A stretch of DNA of 64,000 nucleotides from DATFFO01 sp963772815 (GTDB lineage Bacteria > Actinomycetota > Acidimicrobiia > Spongiisociales > ZC4RG35): contig CAVYYV010000006.1 in the NCBI GenBank assembly GCA_963772815.1, positions 434,001-498,000 on the forward strand. Reading direction: 5' to 3'. The notes under the pieces were generated by a model that saw nothing but the letters and a program-made list of their open reading frames with translations, did no database searches and was not told the origin of the DNA. The translations under genes were made by a program, and so were the position numbers. Below are positions 15,829 through 24,404 of this stretch, piece by piece (positions within the stretch are counted from its first letter, which is position 1; every line of letters starts with the position of its first letter).

Positions 15829-18558
15829 ACCGAAACGCCGCCTTTCGCCTTTCCCACCCGTGAGGTGCTGGGAGAGATCGGATGGCTCGAAGACGATCGG
15901 GCCGCCGAAGCGCTGCGCATCATCTGGTCGGGGCCGAGCCCGGATGAGGCGGTGGATCGCCTGGCCCAATATGTGGCGGCGGCCGGCCCGGACATAGACG
16001 TTCTGAGCGATCCGGAAGCGGCGAGGCGAATCGCCTACCTGGCCGGGGCCAGCCTGGAGCTGTGCCGGCAGTTGACCCGCCATCCCCGGTGGCTCGTCGA
16101 GATCCCCGACCGCGACCCGGTCGGGAAGGTTCGGGCGACTCTTGCCCGTGTGGCCGGCGCCGATCTGGCCGGTGACATCGACGTCGCCAAGGGCGGCCGG
16201 CTGCTTTCCGAGATGGCGGACGAGGTGGTGAGCAACATCTTCGAGGAGGAGAGGACGGATCAGACCCCGCCAATGGCGGTGATTGCCTTCGGCAAGTGGG
16301 GCGGCACCGAGCTCAACTACTGGTCGGACATCGACCTCGGCTTCGTGTACGAGGGCTCCTCCGCCGATGCCGGGCCGGCCAATCGCACCGCGCGAGCCAT
16401 CATGCAGCGTCTCGGAAGCGGCGACGAGGGGCTGGTCATGAATGCCGACGCCGGGCTCAGACCCGAAGGCAGTCGCGGGCCTCTCGCCCGCTCTTTGAGC
16501 GCATACCGCTCCTATTACGAGCGCTGGGCTGAACCGTGGGAGTTCCAGGCTCTGCTGAAGGTCCGGGCGGCGGCGGGCGACCTGGAAGTGGGGGCGGCTT
16601 TCCTCGATCTGGTGAGCGAGGTCCTCTGGCCCGAAACCATCGACCCCGACACCATCCGTTCGCTCAGGGCGCTCAAGGCGCGGGTCGAGGCAGGGGCCGC
16701 ACCGGGCGACCTCAAACGGGCACCAGGCGGAATTCGAGATATCGAGTTCGCCATCCAGATGCTCCAGTTGGTGCACGGCCGTTTCGACCGCCAGCTGCGG
16801 CAGACCTCGACTCTGGAGTTGATCGAAGCCCTCACGTCCGGGGACTACGTCGACCAGGAGACTGCCCGGGAGCTGGACCGCGCCTACCGCTGGCTGCGCG
16901 CCGTCGAGCACCGTCTCCAGCTCTGGGAGCTCCATCAGACGCACCTCCTGCCCAAAGGAGAGCCCGAACGGGAACGGCTCGCCCGAACAATGGGCTATCG
17001 AGACGCGCCGGGTGGGAGCGCCCGGGACCAATTCGAGGCCGATCTGGTCTCGCATCGCACGACGGTGCGTCGAATCCACCAGGACCTCTACTTCCGTCCC
17101 CTTCTGGAGGCGTTCGCCGCCACTCCGGCTACCGGCCTCAGCCGGGAAGGGGCGGAGCGCAGGTTGACCGCACTGGGGTTCCGGGATGTCCCGGCTGCCG
17201 CACGCACATTCGAGGAGCTCACCGCCGGCCTCTCGCGGCGTAGCCGGATGATGCAGCAGATGCTCCCCCTCATCATCGACTGGCTGGCCGATTCCCCCGA
17301 TCCCGACCTCGGCCTGGACCAGCTCAGGCTGTTGGCGGCGGACTCTCACGACCATCGGGAGTTGCTTGCTGCCTTCCACGAGCGGCCCCTGGCCGGTTCG
17401 AGATTGGCCTTCCTCCTGGGCAGCAGCCGTCTGTTGGGCCGTTACCTGGATCGCATTCCCGAGTTCTTGCCCCGCTTGGCCGACGATCAGGCCCTGACGC
17501 AACTCCGGCGGCAGCCCGAGCTGGAGCAGAGGTTGAAGCGCAGGGTCGACTCACGCCCCGAGCCCACAGAAAAGGAAGGCACGATCCGCCGCTTCGCCCG
17601 GCGTCAGATTCTTCGCGTAGCGGCCCGCGACCTGCTCTCACTGGCGGAGGCCGACGACACGATGAGGGATCTCACAGACGGGGCGGACGCCGCCACCCGG
17701 GTGGCGGCATCGGTGGCAATGGGAGATGCGCCGCTGGCGATCATCGCCCTGGGTCGCTGGGGAGGAGAGGAGCTTTCCTACGGGTCCGACCTCGATCTGC
17801 TCTACGTCTACGACGAGCCGCTCGATTCCGACGCCGCCTTGGACATGTCGGTTCGTTTTCGGGATCTCCTTGCCCGACCGGCTCGGGACGGGGTGGCCTA
17901 CGAGCTCGACAACGGCTTGCGGCCCGAAGGCAGATCCGGACCGTTGGTAAGGTCGCGGTCCTCCTACCGCGCCTACTACGAGCGATGGGCTCACACCTGG
18001 GAACTGCAGGCCCTGGTCAAGGCCAGACCCGTGGCAGGTGACCCCGATCTGGGCAGAGCGTTCATGGCCATGATCGATCCCTTCGTATGGCGGCGACCCT
18101 TCCCCACCGAGGCGGCAGCCGCGGTGAGGCAAATGAAGGCCCGGATCGAGAAAGAGCGCATACCTCCCGGTGAGAACCCCGATTTCCATCTCAAACTGGG
18201 TCCCGGAGGACTGGTCGATATCGAGTTTCTCACCCAGCTATTGCAGCTGGTCCATGGCGGTCGGCACTCCTCCGTGCGGGTCACTCCCACCCTGAGAGCG
18301 CTCCAGCGACTGGACGAGGTGGGAGCACTGTCCACCGACGAGACAGCCGACCTGGCGGCCGCCTATCGGTTCTGTAGTAACGTCCGCAACCGGCTCTTCC
18401 TCCAATCGGGACGGAGATCCGACTCGCTCCCCACCGATCCGGCCGAGGAATGGCGCCTGGCGATGTCGCTCGGCTACCAGCACCGAGGCGACCTCCGCGA
18501 GGACTACCGACGGGTCACGCGCCGCGCTCGCCGCATCTTCATGGATCGCTTCTTCTAG
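15826..18558 (+). CDS. glnE: Glutamine synthetase adenylyltransferase/deadenylylase
   Basis: About 910 residues from GTG 15826; ATGs at 15772 and 15784 would overlap or abut the divergent nadE start. It adenylylates and deadenylylates glutamine synthetase according to nitrogen status. Two nucleotidyltransferase domains are visible: GGTELNYWSDIDLGFVYE near residue 160 and GGEELSYGSDLDLLYVYD near residue 647. Each is followed by a linked GlnD_UR_UTase-like helical domain (GGIRDIEFAIQMLQLVHG and GGLVDIEFLTQLLQLVHG). Length and order match the actinobacterial and enteric enzymes. The gene is monocistronic, and an amidohydrolase follows after 106 bp. Confidence 0.96.
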   Translation: MTETPPFAFPTREVLGEIGWLEDDRAAEALRIIWSGPSPDEAVDRLAQYVAAAGPDIDVLSDPEAARRIAYLAGASLELCRQLTRHPRWLVEIPDRDPVGKVRATLARVAGADLAGDIDVAKGGRLLSEMADEVVSNIFEEERTDQTPPMAVIAFGKWGGTELNYWSDIDLGFVYEGSSADAGPANRTARAIMQRLGSGDEGLVMNADAGLRPEGSRGPLARSLSAYRSYYERWAEPWEFQALLKVRAAAGDLEVGAAFLDLVSEVLWPETIDPDTIRSLRALKARVEAGAAPGDLKRAPGGIRDIEFAIQMLQLVHGRFDRQLRQTSTLELIEALTSGDYVDQETARELDRAYRWLRAVEHRLQLWELHQTHLLPKGEPERERLARTMGYRDAPGGSARDQFEADLVSHRTTVRRIHQDLYFRPLLEAFAATPATGLSREGAERRLTALGFRDVPAAARTFEELTAGLSRRSRMMQQMLPLIIDWLADSPDPDLGLDQLRLLAADSHDHRELLAAFHERPLAGSRLAFLLGSSRLLGRYLDRIPEFLPRLADDQALTQLRRQPELEQRLKRRVDSRPEPTEKEGTIRRFARRQILRVAARDLLSLAEADDTMRDLTDGADAATRVAASVAMGDAPLAIIALGRWGGEELSYGSDLDLLYVYDEPLDSDAALDMSVRFRDLLARPARDGVAYELDNGLRPEGRSGPLVRSRSSYRAYYERWAHTWELQALVKARPVAGDPDLGRAFMAMIDPFVWRRPFPTEAAAAVRQMKARIEKERIPPGENPDFHLKLGPGGLVDIEFLTQLLQLVHGGRHSSVRVTPTLRALQRLDEVGALSTDETADLAAAYRFCSNVRNRLFLQSGRRSDSLPTDPAEEWRLAMSLGYQHRGDLREDYRRVTRRARRIFMDRFF

Positions 18559-18664
18559 TAGCGCCGGCACGGCGGCCACTCGAGATATGCGGCGCCCGAG
18601 GGCTGTCTCGTAGGGGGAGAGTCCTCCGCGGCTCGGCTGCCGGGGCCTGAAGGAGTTATCCTCA

Positions 18665-19846
18665 GTGGCGATGATCGCCCCCAACGAGCTGCGGGGATTG
18701 GTCGCCGAGGTGCTCCCCACCGTCACCGAGTTGCGGCGTGCAATCCATCGCAATCCCGAGCTCTCATTCCACGAGTTCGCCACCACCGAGAGAGTGGCGA
18801 CCGCCCTCCACCATGGAGGTCTCGATCCGAAGGTTCGCCACACCGGCACCGGCCTCATCGCAGAGGTGGGCCAGGGTGAGAAAGTGGTCGGCTTCCGGGC
18901 CGACATGGATGCCCTCCCCATCTCCGAGCCGGCCGACAACCCTTTCGCCTCCCAGGTGGAGGGAGCGATGCACGCCTGCGGACATGACGCCCACACGGCA
19001 ATCGGGACGGGTATTGCCCTGGCTCTGGCCCGGGCCCACCTAGCGGGAAGGATCCGGTTCCTGTTCCAGCCGGGTGAAGAGGCTTTTCCTGGAGGCGCAC
19101 TGGAGCTGGTGCGCGACGGCGTCGTCGACGACCTGGCCTCCATCATCGCCTTCCACGTCGATCCATCTCTCGACGTGGGCTCGGTGGGCCTGCGAACCGG
19201 GGCCGTCACCGGCTCGGCCGACCGGTTCCGGATAAGACTCGAGGGGCCCGGCGGGCACACAGCCCGGCCCCATCGCACGGTCGACCTGATCTATGCCGCC
19301 GGGCGTCTCGCCACGGAGTTGCCGGCCCTCGTGCAACGGATGGTCGACGCGCGCCGCCCGGTGACGGTGGTATTCGGGCACATCTCGGGTGGCACGGCCG
19401 AGAACGTGGTCCCCACCCGGTTGGAGATGGGAGGGACCGTGAGGACGATCGACCGAACCCTGTGGGATGAGATGCCAGAGCTGATCTCCACTCTGACCGA
19501 CCAGATCCTCATCCCGACCAAGGCGCGCTCCTCGGTCGAGTATGTGAGGGGAATCCCTCCCGTGGTCAACGACCCCGGCGTCATTGGCGCGGCCCGCGAC
19601 GCCATCTCGGACCTGCTCGGCCCCGAGACCGTCACCACCACCCAGACCTCGATGGGCGCCGAGGACTTCTCCCGCTATCTCGACCGCATTCCCGGCGCCC
19701 TGATGCGGCTGGGAACCGCTCCGGATAGAGGATCGGTAGACCTCCACTCGGAATCGTTCGTCTTCGATGAGCGGGCCCTGGAGACTGGCATCCTGGCCGG
19801 CACCGCCACCCTGCTCAATCTGCTGGGGTCGGAGCCACTCGCCTGA
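18665..19846 (+). CDS. M20-family amidohydrolase
   Basis: 393 residues from GTG 18665, chosen because AAGGAG (18648-18653) lies at a suitable distance. The motifs are those of the M20D aminoacylase/hippurate hydrolase/IAA-amino acid hydrolase family: LRRAIHRNPELSFHEF near the start, FRADMDALPI, MHACGHDAHTA (metal ligands), FLFQPGEEAFPGG and GAEDFSRYLDRIPGALMRLG near the C-terminus. It is a two-metal cytoplasmic enzyme releasing an amino acid from an N-acyl conjugate, with unknown substrate. The gene stands alone and converges on tyrA with 12 bp between stops. Confidence 0.93.
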   Translation: MAMIAPNELRGLVAEVLPTVTELRRAIHRNPELSFHEFATTERVATALHHGGLDPKVRHTGTGLIAEVGQGEKVVGFRADMDALPISEPADNPFASQVEGAMHACGHDAHTAIGTGIALALARAHLAGRIRFLFQPGEEAFPGGALELVRDGVVDDLASIIAFHVDPSLDVGSVGLRTGAVTGSADRFRIRLEGPGGHTARPHRTVDLIYAAGRLATELPALVQRMVDARRPVTVVFGHISGGTAENVVPTRLEMGGTVRTIDRTLWDEMPELISTLTDQILIPTKARSSVEYVRGIPPVVNDPGVIGAARDAISDLLGPETVTTTQTSMGAEDFSRYLDRIPGALMRLGTAPDRGSVDLHSESFVFDERALETGILAGTATLLNLLGSEPLA

Positions 19847-19858
19847 CCGGCGGGAAGC

Positions 19859-20878
19859 TCAGCCCACCAACCGGAATCCCTCCGCCCTCAGCGCATCCGA
19901 AAGCTCGGCTTCCTGGCCGATCCGAACCGAGAGGGTGAGGATGCCGCCTCCTCCCCGCGTGGCGTGGCGCAGCTGCAGGTCGCGCACATCAGCGCCGGTG
20001 GCGGCCAGCGCCTGCCCGACCCGGGCTATCTCACCGGGGCGGTCTTCCAGCAGCACCTGAACCGCCGCCACCGGGGCCGTCAAGCCGGTCCGCACACTGC
20101 GCGCCGCCTCGAGGGCGGCCGTCACCTCGTGACGATCCTGTCCGGCGATTCGGTCCGCCCACCATGTCAGGTCTTCGCTCAAAGCTCTGATCAACTGGGA
20201 AACGTCTGCCCGGTTCTCATTGAGGATGTCGATCCACCAGGCGGGGTCGGAGAGGGCAATGCGGGTCAGATCGCGAAAACCCCCAGCAGCCAGTGGAAGG
20301 GCACCTCCCTCACGAGCTACGAGATTCACCAAGGCGGAGGCGAGCACCTGGGGAACGTGGCTGACGGCGGCGACGGCCGCATCGTGCTCGCCGGCGGTCA
20401 TTCTCACCGGTCGCGCCCCGAGCGACACAACGACCTCCTCCATGCGAGCCAGATCTGCACCTCCCGCCCCATCGGTGACCAGGATCCAGCTGGCGCCCTG
20501 GAACATGACCGGGCTGGCAGCTCCCGGCCCCGAGCTCTCCCGTCCCGCCATCGGATGCCCTCCAACGAAGTGCGCCAGATGCGACCCGGCCTTTACCACC
20601 GGTGTCTTGATGCCCGCCACGTCAGTAACGAGGGCCCCGGTGCTGAGGCCCGAGAGAGTCTCGATGATGGCTCGGACCGGGCCGGCCAGCACAACCAGAT
20701 CGGCCATCTCCGCGGCCTGCTCGACATCCGCCTCAGCGGTATCGATTCCCCCCATCTCCTGGGCACCCTCCAGGGCAGCCTGTGACGGGTCCCAGCCGGC
20801 AACAGCCCAACCTCGTCGGCGTAGCCCCGCTCCCACCGAGGCGCCAATCAGCCCGGTCCCGAGAACGAGGGCCTTCAT
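19859..20878 (-). CDS. tyrA: Prephenate dehydrogenase
   Basis: 339 residues. The N-terminal Rossmann domain begins with LGTGLIGASVGAGLRRRGW and carries the VTDVAGIKTPVV and GGHPMAGRESSG motifs of TyrA enzymes. The C-terminal region (about residues 265-339) is an ACT-like regulatory domain (VLLEDRPGEIARVGQALAA), probably binding tyrosine. It converts prephenate to 4-hydroxyphenylpyruvate. Its start lies 1 nt after the stop of the DAHP synthase gene, so first and late steps of aromatic amino acid synthesis share a transcript. pheA is also in the window, about 15 kb away. Confidence 0.95.
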   Translation of the reverse strand: MKALVLGTGLIGASVGAGLRRRGWAVAGWDPSQAALEGAQEMGGIDTAEADVEQAAEMADLVVLAGPVRAIIETLSGLSTGALVTDVAGIKTPVVKAGSHLAHFVGGHPMAGRESSGPGAASPVMFQGASWILVTDGAGGADLARMEEVVVSLGARPVRMTAGEHDAAVAAVSHVPQVLASALVNLVAREGGALPLAAGGFRDLTRIALSDPAWWIDILNENRADVSQLIRALSEDLTWWADRIAGQDRHEVTAALEAARSVRTGLTAPVAAVQVLLEDRPGEIARVGQALAATGADVRDLQLRHATRGGGGILTLSVRIGQEAELSDALRAEGFRLVG

Positions 20879-20879
20879 G

Positions 20880-21902
20880 TCAGGTCTTCAGGCCCACGAC
20901 CTCGGCAAGGGCACGCACCGAGACCATCATCTCGGCGAACTCCGCCGGAAGAAGGGCCTGGGCACCATCCACCTTGGCCGTGTCCGGGGTCGGATGGACG
21001 TCGACCATGATGGCGTCGGCACCGACGGCCACCGCAGCCCGGCTGAGCGGCGCCACCAGGTCGCGTCGACCGCCTGAATGCGATGGGTCCACCAGAACGG
21101 GAAGATGCGAGAGCCCCTTGACGATGGGCACCGCCGTTATGTCGAGCGTGTTGCGGCTGGCGGTCTCGAAGGTGCGAATCCCGCGCTCCGCCATGATGAT
21201 CTGGTGGTTGCCTTCCTTGTAGATGTACTCGGCGGCGTTGAGCCACTCCTCGATCGTGGCGGTGAACCCACGTTTCAACAGGACCGGCTTGGGCTGGCGC
21301 CCGACCTCGGTCAGGAGGGTGAAGTTGGCCATGTTCCTGGTCCCGATGCGTAGGATGTCGGCGTAGGAAGCCACCAGGCCAACATCCCTGGGATCGAGCA
21401 CCTCCGCCACGAACGGCATGTCCAACTCTTCGCGAGCGTCGGAGAGAATCTTGAGACCCTCCTCCCCGAGGCCTTGGAACGAATAGGGCGAAGTGCGTGG
21501 CTTGAAGGCGTCCCCTCTGAGGATTGAAGCCCCGGCCTTCTTGACCGCCTCTGCCGTGCGAAAGAGCTGATCCCGGCTTTCCACGGCGCAGGGCCCGGCG
21601 ATCACCGCGAAGTGACCCCCACCGATGCGCGCTCCTCTCACCTCGAGAACGGTGTCGTCGGGTTGGAAGTCCCGGCTGACGAACTTGAACGGCTTCATGA
21701 CCGGAACGGCTCGCTCTACGCCCGACATCGCCTCCCAGGGAAGCTGGCGTATCGCTTCCCGGTCACCCAGCGCACCGATCACAGTGCGGAACTGGCCCAC
21801 CGATACGTGAGCCTCCGAACCGACCGAGCGAAGGCGATCCACCACAGCCTCAATGTCGGCATCGGTGGCGGAGTTTTGCATGACGATGATCATGGAGGAC
21901 AT
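20880..21902 (-). CDS. aroF: 3-deoxy-7-phosphoheptulonate synthase (type I-beta)
   Basis: 340 residues. An N-terminal ferredoxin-like regulatory domain (residues 1-70) precedes the KDO8P-synthase-like TIM barrel with FAVIAGPCAVESRDQ, LRGDAFKPRTSPYSFQGLG, LLKRGFTAT and VDPSHSGGRRDLV. It condenses phosphoenolpyruvate with erythrose 4-phosphate, the first shikimate step. The N-terminal domain corresponds to the feedback-inhibition domain of the Thermotoga-type enzyme. Two further ATGs (codons 4 and 8) are possible starts. Upstream lies the 105-bp repeat array, so its promoter is within or next to repeated DNA. Confidence 0.95.
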   Translation of the reverse strand: MSSMIIVMQNSATDADIEAVVDRLRSVGSEAHVSVGQFRTVIGALGDREAIRQLPWEAMSGVERAVPVMKPFKFVSRDFQPDDTVLEVRGARIGGGHFAVIAGPCAVESRDQLFRTAEAVKKAGASILRGDAFKPRTSPYSFQGLGEEGLKILSDAREELDMPFVAEVLDPRDVGLVASYADILRIGTRNMANFTLLTEVGRQPKPVLLKRGFTATIEEWLNAAEYIYKEGNHQIIMAERGIRTFETASRNTLDITAVPIVKGLSHLPVLVDPSHSGGRRDLVAPLSRAAVAVGADAIMVDVHPTPDTAKVDGAQALLPAEFAEMMVSVRALAEVVGLKT

Positions 21903-22276
21903 CTCTTGGGTCGATTGCAGTTTGGCCTGTCCCCTGAAACATCACAATCTCGGTGTCGATTGTGCATAGGGGGCAACCCCCTAGCACCCCCGGCCACCCC
22001 AACCCTTGCCCACCTGCCCGAGGGTCAGCGTCACCGGTCCCGCCCCAGCCACCCATCCCGTGACTCTGCACAGGGCGCAACCCCCCCCAGCACCCCCAGC
22101 CACCCCAACCCTTGCCCACCTGCCCGAGGGTCAGCGTCACCGGTCCCGCCCCAGCCACCCACCCCGTGACTCTGCACAGGGGGCAACCCCCCCAGCACCC
22201 CCGGCCACCCCAACCCTTGCCCACCTGCGCCCCTGCCGCGGAGCACCGAGACGCCGGACGACTCTATCCATCCTGC
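21903..22276. other. Gene-free divergent region between aroF and the XRE gene
   Basis: No gene is supported here. The stretch contains a short unique segment next to aroF (21903-21959, somewhat lower GC), then three copies of an approximately 105-bp C-rich direct repeat, then the XRE promoter. The open frames across it only reflect the repeat composition. Confidence 0.7.
21965..22230. repeat. About 105-bp tandem repeat, three copies (last partial)
   Basis: Copies start at about 21969, 22073 and 22179; the shared CAACCCTTGCCCACCTGC element recurs at about 22000, 22106 and 22211. Copies differ by single bases and in the length of C runs. Each starts with a GGGGCAACCCC-like mini-palindrome; the middle copy has G to C there. 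The core also carries GAGGGTCAGCGTCACCGG. The array is non-coding and lies between divergent aroF and the XRE regulator. Confidence 0.88.
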
Positions 22277-22305
22277 TTGCAATAGTTAGCACTATGCTAT
22301 ATAAT
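22277..22305 (+). promoter_or_regulatory. Near-consensus sigma-70-type promoter of the XRE-HBHA pair
   Basis: TTGCAA (22277-22282), a 17-bp spacer and a perfect TATAAT (22300-22305) form the clearest promoter in the window, in an AT-rich patch within GC-rich DNA. The -10 ends 6 nt before GTG 22312, so transcription probably starts at the start codon. An inverted repeat TAGCA-CTA-TGCTA (22287-22299) fills the spacer up to the -10 and is a good candidate operator, perhaps for the XRE protein itself. Confidence 0.75.
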
Positions 22306-22311
22306 GCAATT

Positions 22312-22662
22312 GTGAGCGAGGACCAACACCACTCGGACTTGGGCGATTTCATTCGCCAGCAGCGCGAGCGGGCCAATCTGTCCCTCCGCCGCCTGGCAGA
22401 CCGGGCCGGGATCTCGAATCCCTACCTGAGCCAGATCGAGAGGGGAATTAGAAAGCCTTCGGCCGAGATCCTCAAGGCGCTGTCGCGGGCCCTGCAGATC
22501 TCAGCAGAGACGATGTACGCCAGAGCCGGCCTGATCGAGGAGGGAACCAGCCCTCCCACCGTCGTTGAGGCGGTAGAAGCAGACGAGAGGCTTGCCCCTC
22601 GGCACAAGCAGGTGTTGTTGGATATGTATCGAACGCTCACCGAGACGACGTCAGAGACGTAG
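22312..22662 (+). CDS. XRE-family transcriptional regulator
   Basis: 116 residues from GTG 22312; ATG 22294 is in frame but overlaps the promoter. The helix-turn-helix domain covers residues 8-65, with LRRLADRAGISNPYLSQIERG as the recognition region and KPSAEILKALSRALQIS completing the fold. The C-terminal part (residues 70-116) is a short helical tail. In Mycobacterium tuberculosis a similar small XRE gene (Rv0474) precedes hbhA (Rv0475), and the same order is seen here. It probably controls its own promoter and the HBHA-like gene 8 nt downstream. The leaderless start follows from promoter spacing and is inference. Confidence 0.88.
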   Translation: MSEDQHHSDLGDFIRQQRERANLSLRRLADRAGISNPYLSQIERGIRKPSAEILKALSRALQISAETMYARAGLIEEGTSPPTVVEAVEADERLAPRHKQVLLDMYRTLTETTSET

Positions 22663-22670
22663 GAGAGAAA

Positions 22671-23216
22671 ATGGACACGAAGAACGCGCTGTATGCGGCG
22701 GTGGGTGCCCCCATCGCAGTAGCAAAGAACATCAACGAGCGGATCGGCGTCCTGCGCCACGAGTTGGGCAGCCGCACCGAGGAGCTCTCCCACACCGCCC
22801 AAAAGCGGTTCGAGGAGTGGGCCGAAGAAGGCCGCCAGGTCGTTGACAAGGTGTCCGATGGCAAGATGGTCGATGAGTTCGCCGCCAAGGTCGATTTCGA
22901 CCAGGCACGCGAGCAGGTCAGCCGGCTGCGCGACCAGCTCGAGGACATGCTCGCCACATGGCGGACCTCCTTCCGGCCTGCCGAAGAGACCGCTGCCAAG
23001 GCAGCCTCTTCCGCAGCCTCAGCCGTGGAGACTGCAGGCGACAAGATGGATATGGCCGCCAACGAGGTCGAGAAGACCGCCCGTGCCAAGACCACCACTC
23101 GCCCGGCCGCCAAGAAGACAGCGACCAAGAAGCCCGCAGCCAAGAAGACCCCAGCCAAGAAGCCCGCAGCCAAGAAGCCCGCAGCCAAGAAGACCCCAGC
23201 CACCAAGGCTTCCTGA
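22671..23216 (+). CDS. HBHA-like protein with lysine/alanine-rich histone-like tail
   Basis: 181 residues with a GGAGAG ribosome-binding site just upstream. Residues 1-95 form amphipathic helices, probably a coiled coil (RFEEWAEEGRQVVDKVSDGK). Residues 100-135 are an Ala/Glu helical linker. Residues 140-181 are a Lys/Ala/Pro tail built from repeats of AAKKTPAKKP type, like mycobacterial heparin-binding hemagglutinin and H1-like histones. There is no signal peptide. The tail would bind DNA, RNA or anionic polysaccharides. The upstream XRE regulator matches the mycobacterial arrangement. Function is assigned by similarity of layout and is not proven. Confidence 0.8.
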   Translation: MDTKNALYAAVGAPIAVAKNINERIGVLRHELGSRTEELSHTAQKRFEEWAEEGRQVVDKVSDGKMVDEFAAKVDFDQAREQVSRLRDQLEDMLATWRTSFRPAEETAAKAASSAASAVETAGDKMDMAANEVEKTARAKTTTRPAAKKTATKKPAAKKTPAKKPAAKKPAAKKTPATKAS

Positions 23217-23253
23217 GCAGCAACCCGCTGCGCGATGAGGAATCTGTGGAGTC

Positions 23254-23658
23254 TCAGTGCCTTACAACGGGTTCCAGACCGTCGGCGATTCCGATCCAGC
23301 TCTCGACCATTGCTTCGGTCGGGAGCCGGCGCACCAGATCCTTGCGGTGGTTGACGGTCTGGATCTTGGCGGTCAGGGCAACCGCGTTTCGACGTCGTAG
23401 CTCGCGCACCGTGGACACCCCACAGATCGAGAGCAGTTCGGCGTATTCACCGCCCACGCCGCGAATACGCATGATGTCGGCCACGTTGACCCACCTGAGA
23501 AGGTCGGCGGAGGGAATATCGGTCTCATCCGACAGTTCGGAGCGGCCCAGTCTCGTGGCGCCTCGGCGCAATAGCGCCTCGGTGGTGCGCACTCCAGCCT
23601 TGCGCAACCGCGTCGCCTCGCGGTGACTCAGCGAGCGGATCTCATTGATACGTGCCAT
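23254..23658 (-). CDS. DUF4332-like helix-hairpin-helix protein
   Basis: 134 residues from ATG 23658, resembling DUF4332 proteins, which hold two helix-hairpin-helix units. The first is SLSHREATRLRKAGVRTTEALLRRGA (residues 9-34). The second centres on IMRIRGVGGEYAELLSICGVSTVRELRRR (residues 62-90). Such folds bind DNA or nucleotides without sequence specificity, but the role of this family is unknown. It lies downstream of the mobA-like gene by 35 bp on the same strand and could be the last gene of the molybdenum hydroxylase operon. Confidence 0.75.
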   Translation of the reverse strand: MARINEIRSLSHREATRLRKAGVRTTEALLRRGATRLGRSELSDETDIPSADLLRWVNVADIMRIRGVGGEYAELLSICGVSTVRELRRRNAVALTAKIQTVNHRKDLVRRLPTEAMVESWIGIADGLEPVVRH

Positions 23659-23693
23659 CTTCGCCTGTTCTGCCTCCTGTCCCGACCGGGACT

Positions 23694-24320
23694 CTACTTG
23701 CGTGGGCCGGGGACGTCCTGAGGGCGTCCGGGCTGGCGCGGCTTGAGCTCGGTAACGTCTGATTCGGTGTCCACGTCCCGGGGAGGAAGCTGCTCGACCC
23801 AGACCTCCTCCACCCATTCAGGATGGGCCTGGAACAGCCGCTGCGCCCCCTCATCTCCAATCAAGCTCATCAACCGGGGCCAAAGGGACCGATCTATGAC
23901 GACCGGGTTTCCCAGGGTGTATCGGTACTTGGGTATCACGACCGGCGCCGAGGATCCCTCGAAGGTCTCCAGGACCCGGACCACCAAATCGGGGTCGATG
24001 TCGGGCTGATCGCCGATGACCACCAAAGCCGCCTCACACCGGCTCTTCTGGATCAGAGCGTCGAGCCCCACCCGCAGCGACGAGGCTATGCCCTCTTCCC
24101 ACTCGGGGTTCTCCACGATTCCACAGTCGCTCAGGTCCACCTGGTCCAGGATCTCTTCCAGGTCCGCCCCCAGCACGACCCACACCTCGTCCACCGGATA
24201 ATGCCGGACTGCGTCGATCACGTGACCCAAGAGGTTGGTCCCGCCCCACGGCTCCAGTTGCTTGGGGCGACCCAGCCGGGAGGATCCGCCTCCCGCCAAA
24301 ACCAGTGCGGCTACCGACAT
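23694..24320 (-). CDS. Molybdenum cofactor nucleotidyltransferase (MobA/MocA-like)
   Basis: 208 residues. The N-terminus has the NTP-binding signature LVLAGGGSSRLGRPKQLEPWGG. Further on come GDQPDIDPDLV (metal/product binding) and YRYTLGNPVVIDRSLWP, as in molybdopterin cytidylyl- and guanylyltransferases. Proteins of this type next to xanthine or CO dehydrogenase genes usually make molybdopterin cytosine dinucleotide, the cofactor of this enzyme family, so a MocA-like role is likely. The last 30 residues are Pro/Arg/Lys-rich and extra to the domain. The gene lies 84 bp downstream of the XdhC-like gene. Confidence 0.85.
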   Translation of the reverse strand: MSVAALVLAGGGSSRLGRPKQLEPWGGTNLLGHVIDAVRHYPVDEVWVVLGADLEEILDQVDLSDCGIVENPEWEEGIASSLRVGLDALIQKSRCEAALVVIGDQPDIDPDLVVRVLETFEGSSAPVVIPKYRYTLGNPVVIDRSLWPRLMSLIGDEGAQRLFQAHPEWVEEVWVEQLPPRDVDTESDVTELKPRQPGRPQDVPGPRK

Positions 24321-24404
24321 CGATAGGACCCTAGAGGAAGGAAGGGACTCGGCCGTCGGCTCAGGGGCGGCATCAGCAAGGCACGGACATGGGACGCACG
24401 AACG

